Shown here piece by piece: positions 17,401-24,358 of a stretch of DNA of 64,000 nt (within the stretch, counting starts at the first letter, position 1; each line of letters opens with the position of its first letter). This stretch comes from Mageeibacillus sp. UBA4314 (GTDB lineage: Bacteria > Bacillota > Clostridia > Saccharofermentanales > Saccharofermentanaceae). The notes beneath the pieces are model-generated. The model was not told where the DNA came from. It searched no databases and saw only the letters and a list, made by a program, of their open reading frames with translations. Location of the stretch: NCBI GenBank assembly GCA_002394605.1, contig DGUI01000017.1, positions 8,401 through 72,400 on the forward strand, written 5' to 3'. Position numbers and translations under genes: made by a program.

Positions 17401-18968
17401 GCAAACTTCTGCTTAAAGAAATCGAACAGCGGCGGATCCTTCTCTGACAGGGGCGGAACGGGCGAATCGACACCCATCGCGGCTGTCTCCTCAATGCCGT
17501 TGAGACACATGGGTATGAGTGAGTTCTTAAGGTTGCCGTAACTGTATCCGAATGCCTTCTGGAGAGTTCTAAGCTCCTCGCCCCTGATGCGGATCGGCTT
17601 CTTGTTCTCCTTCTGCAGCTCGCTTAAATTGACGAGCATCTGATCGAGCCATTCACCGTAAGGCTGTCTGTTCTCAAACGATGTCTTCAGCTCCTCATCG
17701 CTTATGAGCCTCCCTGACTTCGTATCTGCCACGAGTATCTTGCCGGGACGCAGACGGTCCTTCCTGAGCACAGTGTTCTCATCAAGATCTGACAGGGCCC
17801 CGACCTCTGATGATATGATCAGCAGTCCGTCTTCGGTAATGTAATATCTTGAAGGTCTCAGTCCGTTGCGGTCAAGTGTGGCGCCGAGGACATCACCATC
17901 AGAGAAGATTATAGAAGCAGGTCCGTCCCACGGTTCCACCATGGTCGCATAGTACTGATAGAAAGCGCGTCTCTTGCGGCTCATCGTCTCTATGTGCTGC
18001 CACGGTTCGGGGATCAGCACTCCTATCGCCAGTGGAAGCGGCATGCCGCACATCTCCATGAACTCCAGGGTGTTATCCAGCCTTGCAGAATCCGATCCTG
18101 TTACGTCAAGGAGCGGATAGATATCATCAAGCCTATCCTCAAGGACTTCGGAATGGAGGATGTTCTCACGGCTGAGCATCTTGTTCATGTTGCCCGTGAT
18201 CGTATTGATCTCACCGTTATGGACCATGATCCTGTTGGGGTGTGACTTCTGCCAGCTTGGGTTCGTATTAGTCGAGAATCTTGAATGTACGATGCCGATC
18301 GCGGACACGAAATCGTCCCTGTTAAGGTCCTTATAAAAAGACCTCAGCTGCCCGACAAGGAACATACCCTTATAGACTACTGTACGGCATGACAGTGAAC
18401 ACACATAAGTGTTCTCATCCGCCTTCTCAAAGAGCCTTCTTGCAACATATAATCTCCTGTCGAACGCGAGGTCATCTTCTGCATCGTCAGGCCTGGCTAC
18501 AAACGCCTGCATGATCGTCGGCATGCTGTCCCTTGCCTTGCTTCCGAGCACATCAGGCTCTACCGGAACTTTACGCCAGCCAAGGAACTTCATCCCTTCT
18601 TTCCCGATGATCTCCTCGAAAGCCTTCATCGCACTCTCATAAAGAGATACTGTCTGAGGCATGAAGAACATACCCAGTCCGAATGATCTTCTGCCGCCAA
18701 GTGCAATACCTTCCTTAGCAGCTTCCTTGACAAAATAATCATGAGGTATCTGAAGCAGTATGCCGACGCCGTCACCGGTCTTGCCCTCTGCATCTTTACC
18801 GGCACGGTGCTCTAATGTCTCTACTATCTTCAGCGCGTTGTCAACAACCCTTCTCTCCTGCTTACCATTAATGTTCACCACGGCTCCGATACCGCAGTTA
18901 TCATGTTCAAATGAGGGATCATATAATCCCTGAGCCTTAAAGGGTTCGTTAACTCTGTAATTGTCCAT
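14403..18968 (-). CDS. gltB: Glutamate synthase (NADPH) large subunit
   Basis: Makes two glutamates from glutamine and 2-oxoglutarate (1521 aa, full length). It has a class II glutaminase domain whose nucleophile Cys25 (HDNCGIGAV) is exposed after removal of a short propeptide; an FMN-binding synthase domain (SEGGVGTIASGVAKAGAGVV region replaced here by SESGVGTIASGVAKAGAG); the 3Fe-4S motif CNLDTCPVGVATQ; and the C-terminal beta-helix domain (GGTLSLKAPEHF). The ATG has GAAGGGAG upstream. It heads the gltB-gltD-carA-carB/dapF operon behind an attenuator. Confidence 0.97.
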   Translation of the reverse strand: MDNYRVNEPFKAQGLYDPSFEHDNCGIGAVVNINGKQERRVVDNALKIVETLEHRAGKDAEGKTGDGVGILLQIPHDYFVKEAAKEGIALGGRRSFGLGMFFMPQTVSLYESAMKAFEEIIGKEGMKFLGWRKVPVEPDVLGSKARDSMPTIMQAFVARPDDAEDDLAFDRRLYVARRLFEKADENTYVCSLSCRTVVYKGMFLVGQLRSFYKDLNRDDFVSAIGIVHSRFSTNTNPSWQKSHPNRIMVHNGEINTITGNMNKMLSRENILHSEVLEDRLDDIYPLLDVTGSDSARLDNTLEFMEMCGMPLPLAIGVLIPEPWQHIETMSRKRRAFYQYYATMVEPWDGPASIIFSDGDVLGATLDRNGLRPSRYYITEDGLLIISSEVGALSDLDENTVLRKDRLRPGKILVADTKSGRLISDEELKTSFENRQPYGEWLDQMLVNLSELQKENKKPIRIRGEELRTLQKAFGYSYGNLKNSLIPMCLNGIEETAAMGVDSPVPPLSEKDPPLFDFFKQKFAQVTNPPIDSIREEIITDTTVYLGIAGNILEEKEENCRVLKINNPILSNIDLMKIRHSDLTGLKTRDISMLYKRGTGLKEAIDNLFRQADKAHEEDAEILILTDRGVDRENVAIPSLLAVAALESYLVRTRMNTSISIILESGEPCEVHHFATLMGFGASAINPYLAFDSIHELISTGMIDKDYTEASLAYTSAIVHGIVKISAKMGISTIQSYQGSKIFEALGIGKELMDNYFPDTVSRVGGITLKNIEDRTIRLHDKAYDPEDLTIPDALRISGFHKERSGKEDHLYNPESILLLQKATRTGDYSLFKQFSDVINREDRHITLRSTLEFVYPENGAVSIDEVEPVESIVKRFKTGAMSYGSISKEAHECMAIAMNRLGGKSNSGEGGEDPERMATKGSSEDRCSAIKQVASGRFGVTSEYLISARELQIKMAQGAKPGEGGHLPSKKVYPWIAKTRHSTPGVALISPPPHHDIYSIEDLAQLIYDLKNANKDARISVKLVSESGVGTIASGVAKAGAGVVLISGYDGGTGAAPASSIHNAGLPWELGVAETHQTLIQNDLRSKVVIEADGKLLTGRDVVIAAMLGAEEFGFATAPLVTMGCVMMRVCNLDTCPVGVATQNPELRKRFKGKPEYVINFMNFIAQETREIMASLGIRSIDELVGRSDLLRKKAFPEGSHPEGIDMNIVLADPYNKRTDVKKHFDPADAYDFMLGKTIDEQIIIPSFEDAFRNGTKKSIDVKITNLNRTVGTLFGAEITKRYGSSLDEDTFVVNCKGSAGQSFGAFIPRGLTINVEGDANDYFGKGLSGGTLSLKAPEHFSLKADENIIAGNVALFGATSGKAFINGVAGERFCVRNSGATVVCEGVGDHGCEYMTGGEAVILGKVGKNFAAGMSGGIAYVLDEENDLYTKLNKSLVGFSRITEEDDRNRLRALIEEHVRRTSSHLGSIILKDFDEYVTKFKKVVPHEYKAMMTAISKYKDMGCDDDEAKIKAFQERVNG

Positions 18969-19000
18969 ACCGCTTTATACTCCCTTCAAATTTCTGCAAA

Positions 19001-19050
19001 ATAAAAAACGCTTACCTTGCAGAGATATCTCTGCAGATAAGCGTCTTTGC
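19001..19050 (-). promoter_or_regulatory. gltB leader: hexaloop hairpin overlapping a terminator (ANTAR-type attenuator)
   Basis: On the minus strand GC-AAAGAC-GC (19050-19041) carries a six-base loop with A1 and G4. Two Watson-Crick pairs are extended by G-U pairs. It overlaps the 5' arm of a strong terminator: a 9-bp outer stem (19044-19036 with 19016-19008), an inner GCAGAG/CTCTGC stem, then TTTTTTATTTT. The gltB RBS follows. Confidence 0.7.
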
Positions 19051-19071
19051 CCGTAGTATTTGATTAGGTGG

Positions 19072-19100
19072 ATTATGCTACTTGAAGTCGTGAATGTCAA
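19072..19100 (-). promoter_or_regulatory. Promoter of the gltB operon
   Basis: Minus strand TTGACA (19100-19095), a 17-bp spacer and CATAAT (19077-19072). It has the same design as the glnN, glnA-like and amt promoters. Confidence 0.75.
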
Positions 19101-19178
19101 TAGTCACGCCCCCTCCGGCAAAAAATGTCTGTTTTTGAAAAGAATTTTGCAGAAAAAACGACATGCAGTTTTCGAGGG

Positions 19179-19207
19179 TTGACAGTATCCTGACCGAGTG
19201 ATAATAT
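19179..19207 (+). promoter_or_regulatory. amt promoter
   Basis: TTGACA (19179-19184), a 17-bp spacer and TAATAT (19202-19207). The RNA should start near 19213, right at the hexaloop hairpin. Confidence 0.75.
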
Positions 19208-19213
19208 CCCCAT

Positions 19214-19253
19214 ATGCAAGGGTGCATCGGTAGTTTTCCGGTGCACCTTTTTT
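19214..19253 (+). promoter_or_regulatory. amt leader: hexaloop hairpin overlapping a terminator (ANTAR-type attenuator)
   Basis: ATGC-AAGGGT-GCAT (19214-19227) has four pairs and an A1/G4 six-base loop. It overlaps the 5' arm of the terminator formed by GGTGCATCGG (19221-19230) with CCGGTGCACC (19238-19247) and TTTTTT (19248-19253). This is the cleanest of the four attenuators. Confidence 0.8.
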
Positions 19254-19261
19254 GATTTTAA

Positions 19262-19329
19262 CGTTGCAAGAGAAAAGAATTCGTCACAATGGAGTGATCC
19301 CCTTTGGCGGATTCTTTTCTTTTGCAACG
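19262..19329 (+). repeat. 19-bp inverted repeat in the amt leader with an inner hexaloop hairpin
   Basis: Bases 19262-19280 pair with 19311-19329 over 19 consecutive positions (one G-U). The 30-nt loop contains TCAC-AATGGA-GTGA (19284-19297), again a six-base loop with A1 and G4. It lies between the leader terminator and the RBS AAGAAGGAGG. No T-run follows, so it is not an ordinary terminator. It may stabilise the mRNA, be an RNase III substrate, or be a second ANTAR contact. Confidence 0.75.
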
Positions 19330-19350
19330 GAAAAGAAGGAGGAACATGTT

Positions 19351-21123
19351 ATGTTAGAAGACGTTTTACAAAGTGTAAACGAACAGGTCTTTGGTGTGTG
19401 GTTTCTCATCGGAGCTGCCCTGGTCTTCTGGATGCAGGCAGGATTTGCCATGGTGGAAACCGGCTTCACAAGAGCCAAGAATGCAGGAAACATCATTATG
19501 AAGAACCTGATGGATTTCTGTATAGGAACGGTAGTGTTTATCGCTGTTGGTTTTGGATTATTCCTGGGTGAGGATGCACTCTTCGGCCTGGTAGGTATCC
19601 CGAACTTTGATATCTTTACGAACTACGCCACTTTCGACTGGTCAGGATTCGTGTTCAATCTCGTATTCTGTGCAACGACAGCGACGATCGTATCGGGTGC
19701 GATGGCAGAGAGGACCAAGTTCCTGTCTTACTGTGTTTATTCAGGTGTTATCTCAGCTGTTATCTATCCCATAGAAGCACACTGGACTTGGGGCGGCGGA
19801 TGGCTCTCACAGATCGGATTCCATGATTTCGCAGGGTCAAACTGCATCCATATGGTAGGCGGTATATCAGCCCTCATCGGTGCAGCTATCTTAGGACCGA
19901 GGATCGGTAAGTTCGTTAAGGATAAGAACGGCAAGGTCACAAAGGTCAACGCTTTCCCCGGCCATAATCTTCCCATCGGTGCTTTAGGTGTTTTCATCCT
20001 CTGGCTCGGCTGGTATGGATTTAACGGTGCGGCATGTACATCATTGGATCAGCTTGGTGACGTATTCGTAACAACTACTATCGCACCTGCGATCGCTACA
20101 GTTACATGTATGATCTTTACCTGGATCAAGTATGGCAAGCCCGATGTCTCAATGTGTCTCAACGCATCACTTGCAGGTCTCGTTGCGATCACGGCTCCTT
20201 GCGATACTACAGATGCATTCGGTTCCATCATGATCGGTCTCGTATCAGGACTGCTCGTCGTATTCGGTGTATGGTTCCTCGATAATGTGCTCCATATCGA
20301 TGACCCTGTAGGTGCAGTCGCAGTTCACATGATGAACGGTATCTGGGGTACCATCGCAGTAGGTCTCTTCTCTACGGATACAGTTCCCGGCTACTCGGTA
20401 GTTGACAGTGCAGGCAACGTTATGACAGGTCTGTTCTATGGCGGCGGCTTCAAGCTCCTCGGCATCCAGATGATCGGTATGCTCGCCACTGCAGGCTGGA
20501 CAGCGATAATGATCACGATCACATTCTTCGCCATCAAGAAGATCTTCGGTCTCCGTGTTACGGAAGAGGAAGAGATCACCGGTCTTGATGCTACAGAGCA
20601 CGGTCTCCCTTCAGCTTATGCAGGCTTCTCACTCATGGATGTTACTGCTAACCTCATGGAGACAAATGATAATACTGACCTCGGCATTCCTGAATTCACA
20701 GATGCATCAGAAGCTGTCAAGAACGCTTCAGTACCTGTTGTCAACAACACGGTCCCCGAATTCGATACGGGTATCCATAAGGTTGTAATAGTCGCTAAGC
20801 TCTCCCGCTACGATGCATTAAGACGTGCGATGAACGACCTCGGCGTTACCGGCATGACAGTAACCCAGGTAATGGGCTGCGGCATCCAGAAAGGCGCCGG
20901 CGAGAGATACCGTGGAGTCGAGATCGACGCGACATTGCTCCCTAAGATCAAGGTCGAGGTCGTCGTATCCAAGATCCCTGTCGATCATGTCATCGAGGCA
21001 GCCAAGAAGGCACTCTATACAGGTCACATCGGTGACGGCAAGATCTTCGTATATAACGTAACTCAGGTCGTCAAGATCAGAACAGGCGAAGAGAACTTCG
21101 CAGCATTACAGGATGTGGAATAA
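19351..21123 (+). CDS. amt-glnB: Ammonium transporter fused to PII signalling domain
   Basis: Residues 1 to about 420 form an 11-helix Amt channel in the membrane, with the twin histidines in CIHMVGG and AVHMMNGIWG and the WMQAGFAMVETG start. After a linker rich in acidic and polar residues (about 425-475), residues about 476-590 form a PII domain (HKVVIVAKLSRYDALRRAM, GHIGDGKIFVY, KIRTGEE). Its T-loop keeps Tyr520 (the E. coli Tyr46 position) but has Ile525 where the uridylylated Tyr51 would be, so control is likely by ATP/ADP/2-oxoglutarate binding only. The frame opens at 19252 through the leader; AAGAAGGAGG fixes ATG 19351. The channel is probably gated by its own PII domain. Confidence 0.95.
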   Translation: MLEDVLQSVNEQVFGVWFLIGAALVFWMQAGFAMVETGFTRAKNAGNIIMKNLMDFCIGTVVFIAVGFGLFLGEDALFGLVGIPNFDIFTNYATFDWSGFVFNLVFCATTATIVSGAMAERTKFLSYCVYSGVISAVIYPIEAHWTWGGGWLSQIGFHDFAGSNCIHMVGGISALIGAAILGPRIGKFVKDKNGKVTKVNAFPGHNLPIGALGVFILWLGWYGFNGAACTSLDQLGDVFVTTTIAPAIATVTCMIFTWIKYGKPDVSMCLNASLAGLVAITAPCDTTDAFGSIMIGLVSGLLVVFGVWFLDNVLHIDDPVGAVAVHMMNGIWGTIAVGLFSTDTVPGYSVVDSAGNVMTGLFYGGGFKLLGIQMIGMLATAGWTAIMITITFFAIKKIFGLRVTEEEEITGLDATEHGLPSAYAGFSLMDVTANLMETNDNTDLGIPEFTDASEAVKNASVPVVNNTVPEFDTGIHKVVIVAKLSRYDALRRAMNDLGVTGMTVTQVMGCGIQKGAGERYRGVEIDATLLPKIKVEVVVSKIPVDHVIEAAKKALYTGHIGDGKIFVYNVTQVVKIRTGEENFAALQDVE

Positions 21124-21144
21124 CTAACCTCCCTTGTAATATCA

Positions 21145-21179
21145 TAAGAGTGCCGTCCCGGGTCGGGGCGGCGTTCTTA
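21145..21179 (+). terminator. Terminator after amt
   Basis: A GC-rich hairpin, AAGAGTGCCGTCCC pairing (with G-U) to GGGGCGGCGTTCTT, 21 nt after the stop codon and followed by ATTG. It has only a short T content. Confidence 0.7.
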
Positions 21180-21600
21180 TTGCCGGTGAAAGTTGGGGTG
21201 TCATTTCTGCTCAAGAACGCGGGATAACTCACTTAATGAAGTGCTCCATTGTTCGTTAAGAACAAGAGATAAATAATACCGCCCGTAGCCTGACAAGTTA
21301 GAGCGGTATTTTCCAAAAAAACTTGAGGACAACCGTCTACTGGCAGCGCCTCTTCCTTTGTTTATTCTATCATCGTGCACTAAATGAGTCAACTCAAATC
21401 TGTCACGTTCCCGTGACAGGCTGGCCATTTGCCACATCCATCATTTGCGTGATAATTGTGGCAAACAAAAAAACTTGTCACAAAACATCCGCTGCTTTTG
21501 TTATTGTAGGTGAGAGCTGATGATCACGGCTCTCATGGAATTCCCGTACGGAATACCGAAGTTAACCGGTTAACACAAAACAATCGAAGGAGAAGACTTG
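21180..21600. other. Intergenic region with several hairpins before the sigma factor gene
   Basis: No convincing gene. It holds AATACCGC (21275-21282) with its inverted copy (21303-21310); a perfect CTGTCACG/CGTGACAG hairpin (21400-21419); a GAGAGC/GCTCTC hairpin near 21512-21535; and a 14-bp palindrome GTTAACCGGTTAAC (21561-21574) just before the sigma factor RBS AAGGAG. The palindrome may be an operator. TTGTCA (21475-21480) could be a -35 box, but the -10 is poor. Confidence 0.5.
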
Positions 21601-22134
21601 ATGACTTTGGCTGATAAACAGATCTCTTTCATAGAAGACTGCTACAGGCTTTATGAACAGAAGATGTATTATGTCGCATTTGCCATCCTGCATAATGAAG
21701 AGCAGGCGGAAGATGCGGTACAGGATGCTTTTCTGAAGTTGATGAAGCATAGGGTTAAGTTTGACAGTCCGGAATCAGATGACTGCAAAAGATACATAAT
21801 AACGGTCATTCGTAATGCCGCGATCAACATCTATAACAGGAATAAGAGAGATTGTGAGGTCACTTATCTGACCGATAATATTGAGATCATGGAATCTCAG
21901 TCAACCGTTCTTCCCGATTCGGACTCTGAGTCTGATCTGCAGATAGAACAGATGATGGGATGCCTTGGCAGGAAATACTACGATGTTGTTTATTGCCTTG
22001 TTGTAAGGGATATGTCAACAAGGCAGACCGCGGAAGAACTTGGTATCACCGAGGCAAGCGTGCGCAAAAGGTTCGAGCGTGCCAAGGGGATACTGAGGAA
22101 ACATATGAATGCCGATGCATCTTTCAATATTTAA
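21601..22134 (+). CDS. ECF-type RNA polymerase sigma factor
   Basis: A 177-aa sigma-70 family protein. The sigma-2 region spans about 8-80 (CYRLYEQKMYYVAFAILHNEEQAEDAVQDAFL) and sigma-4 about 115-170 (MSTRQTAEELGITEASVRKRFERAKGIL). There is no region 1 or 3, as in ECF factors. ATG 21601 is preferred over TTG 21598, with AAGGAG 8 nt upstream. The next gene, 15 nt downstream, encodes a membrane protein likely to be its anti-sigma partner. Confidence 0.9.
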   Translation: MTLADKQISFIEDCYRLYEQKMYYVAFAILHNEEQAEDAVQDAFLKLMKHRVKFDSPESDDCKRYIITVIRNAAINIYNRNKRDCEVTYLTDNIEIMESQSTVLPDSDSESDLQIEQMMGCLGRKYYDVVYCLVVRDMSTRQTAEELGITEASVRKRFERAKGILRKHMNADASFNI

Positions 22135-22149
22135 CAGGGAGACAAGACT

Positions 22150-23328
22150 ATGAACGATAGGTTTAACATCAGTGTAGAGGAATTTGACAGGATAGACGTA
22201 TCTTCCGGAGAACATGTTTTCTCGGACAGATATAACAAGAGAAAGGAATTAATGATGAAGGATTATAAGACAAGAGTCCGTAAGAATATGGGCGGCAGAT
22301 ATACTAAGAGTCTGCTGGTCGCTGCAGCTGCGCTCGTCATCGCAGCACCTTTCGCGGTTAATGCCGCAACGGACGGTGAGTTTTTCGACAGGCTGTGGGG
22401 TAATACCGGCAAGGAGAATTCTGAAGTGCATGTAGAGACAATGGTCGAGACCGGCAAGATCGATGAGAACGGCAACCCTGTAACGTACGAAGTTACAATG
22501 CCCAAGGTAGAGTATACCGAGGTCGATCCGGATACAGCATCCGGACTAATAGGCAATAATATGATGACAGAACCCGTGGTATGTAAGATCGGAGACACCA
22601 CCATAACGGTTGAATCAGTGGTGCGTGACAGAGCAGGGATCGTGACGTCTTATACTGTCGAACAGCCCGGAGGAGTCAAGTGTCTTAAGTACAGCAAGGA
22701 TGATAATGATGCCAAGGGTGCATGGTTCAGAGAAGACAGCGACCTGCTGTTCGGATTTGATGAGGGCAGCGGCAAGATCTATGTGGATCTCACACGTTCC
22801 ACACCTGATAAGATATATTGCAATGAATATATGTGTGACAGTAGTGTGGTATGGCCGTCACAATTTGCTCCGGTCACTGATCACATCACCTTGAATGCAC
22901 GCAGGATCGATACAGCAAAGAGAGAACAGAGCACCACCAAGGACAGCGTTAATTATGTCATCGAAGAGAAGTCATTCGAGATCCCTGTATCAGAGAAGCT
23001 GGATTCGATCACTCTTAAGAGCAATGACGGAGGCGTTATCTATGTATCCCCCATCGCTATGCAGTGGGATTCCACCGGAGGTAAGGAGCCTAAGGGAGAA
23101 TCCATCGACAGGCTTTGCAGGATAGTCATCACATATAAGGACGGCTCCACATATCAGGTAATCGATCACACAAATGAATTCATGAACTACAAGGCAAACA
23201 CTGAGACGGAGAATGTAGGATACCTCTGTGGAATCGATAATGGACTTATTACTCTCTTCAACCGTCTGGTTGACACATCAAATATAGAGAAGATCACGAT
23301 AAATGACTATGATTTTAAGATGAAATAA
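22150..23328 (+). CDS. Membrane-anchored anti-sigma-like protein
   Basis: 392 aa. The N-terminal cytoplasmic part (1-52, basic at the end) would bind the sigma factor. A single transmembrane helix lies at 53-72 (SLLVAAAALVIAAPFAVNA). The rest is a large extracytoplasmic domain, mostly beta-like, that I cannot assign firmly; DUF4179-type anti-sigma proteins share this layout. Co-transcription with the ECF sigma gene (AGGGAG RBS, 15-nt gap) supports the role, which is inferred. Confidence 0.75.
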   Translation: MNDRFNISVEEFDRIDVSSGEHVFSDRYNKRKELMMKDYKTRVRKNMGGRYTKSLLVAAAALVIAAPFAVNAATDGEFFDRLWGNTGKENSEVHVETMVETGKIDENGNPVTYEVTMPKVEYTEVDPDTASGLIGNNMMTEPVVCKIGDTTITVESVVRDRAGIVTSYTVEQPGGVKCLKYSKDDNDAKGAWFREDSDLLFGFDEGSGKIYVDLTRSTPDKIYCNEYMCDSSVVWPSQFAPVTDHITLNARRIDTAKREQSTTKDSVNYVIEEKSFEIPVSEKLDSITLKSNDGGVIYVSPIAMQWDSTGGKEPKGESIDRLCRIVITYKDGSTYQVIDHTNEFMNYKANTETENVGYLCGIDNGLITLFNRLVDTSNIEKITINDYDFKMK

Positions 23329-23353
23329 AAGGGCTCTTCAGACATATGCAACA

Positions 23354-23389
23354 GGGGCTGCCTCATGACTTGAGACAGCCCCCGATCTT
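23354..23389 (+). terminator. Terminator between the anti-sigma-like gene and the convergent SDR gene
   Basis: GGGGCTG(C)CTCA-tgact-TGAG(A)CAGCCCC hairpin followed by CGATCTTTTATT. It ends the plus-strand unit and may serve the minus-strand SDR gene as well. Confidence 0.75.
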
Positions 23390-23408
23390 TTATTATCAAA
23401 CCTGATGA

Positions 23409-24182
23409 TCAGATAGCAGTATATCCGCCGTCTACAGCGATATTCTGTCCTGTAACGTAAGCGGATTCGGGAGAAGCAAGGAACAGAGTACATGTATCGA
23501 GCTCTCCTTCCTTACCGTAACGCTCTACTGGAACTGCTGACTTCATGTAAGCCTGGAAGAAATCTGAATCAAGCGTATCAGCCGTAAGAGGTGTCCAGAA
23601 ATATCCGGGGCAGATCGAGTTGACCGTAATGCCCTTGTTTGCCCACTCAGCAGCGAGCGCTCTCGTCATGTTGACAACGCCGCCCTTTGCTGCGTGATAA
23701 GGTGCGCATGTAGCAGCCTTGTTACCGACAAGACCGTACATAGAAGCGATGTTGATGATCCTTCCGTATCCTGCGGGGAGCATTGCAACCTTTGCAACAG
23801 CCCTTGCCACGCGGAATGAGCCGAAGAGATCGATGTTCAGTTCGTTATAGAACTGCTCGTCAGTAATGTCTACAGCAGGTGCAACCGCGCCTGTTCCTGC
23901 ATTATTGATAAGGATATCGATCCTGCCAAACTTGTCATAGACCTGTTGTACCATTGCATCTACGCTGTCTGTATCAGTGATGTCGCAAGCGATGCCGACA
24001 GCTTCAACACCGTATGTTGAGCTGATGTCAGCAGAAACCTCATCAATAAGGTTCTTACGGCGGGCAACGGCAACGATGTTGCAGCCCTGGTTCGCAAGCG
24101 CCTTCGCCATCTGTACACCAAGTCCTGTGGAACAACCTGTTACAATAGCTACCTGACCTTTAAGGTCGAAATAATTCTTCAT
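23409..24182 (-). CDS. Short-chain dehydrogenase/reductase
   Basis: A 257-aa NAD(P)-dependent oxidoreductase of the classical SDR family. It has the cofactor motif TGCSTGLG near residue 18, NNAG, and catalytic Ser (NIASMYG) with YxxxK (YHAAKGG). The end, SAYVTGQNIAVDGGYTAI, resembles gluconate 5-dehydrogenase/3-oxoacyl-ACP reductase types; the substrate is unknown. The frame extends 10 codons upstream, but GGAGG 8 nt before ATG 24182 fixes the start. It appears to be a single-gene unit. Confidence 0.9.
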   Translation of the reverse strand: MKNYFDLKGQVAIVTGCSTGLGVQMAKALANQGCNIVAVARRKNLIDEVSADISSTYGVEAVGIACDITDTDSVDAMVQQVYDKFGRIDILINNAGTGAVAPAVDITDEQFYNELNIDLFGSFRVARAVAKVAMLPAGYGRIINIASMYGLVGNKAATCAPYHAAKGGVVNMTRALAAEWANKGITVNSICPGYFWTPLTADTLDSDFFQAYMKSAVPVERYGKEGELDTCTLFLASPESAYVTGQNIAVDGGYTAI

Positions 24183-24234
24183 ACTAAAGACCTCCGAAAT
24201 GATATACCGCAATACTTATTTTACTATAAATCCA

Positions 24235-24265
24235 ACTAAAAAACAGAGGCGCCAAAGCGCCCCTG
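24235..24265 (-). terminator. Terminator of the trp operon
   Basis: On the minus strand CAGGGGCGC-TTT-GGCGCCTCTG followed by TTTTTTAG, about 95 nt after the trpA stop. Confidence 0.8.
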
Positions 24266-24358
24266 CAGAAAATCGTATCATTGTATTAATTATCAGTACA
24301 AAGCTACTAATGACTTGTGGTAATGGTACAAAGCCTTATCATTCAGACGGCAATACCG

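Noticed and set aside
19252..19350. The N-terminal extension of the amt frame.
   Set aside because: It covers the leader stem, and AAGAAGGAGG lies directly before ATG 19351, which matches family starts.
21201..21437. A 78-codon minus-strand frame between amt and the sigma factor gene.
   Set aside because: No RBS, no recognisable domain, biased composition, and it overlaps several hairpins.
23329..23345. AAATAAAAGGGCTCTTC after the anti-sigma-like gene as another copy of the mobile element end.
   Set aside because: The match stops after a few bases and no inverted partner or target duplication is present.
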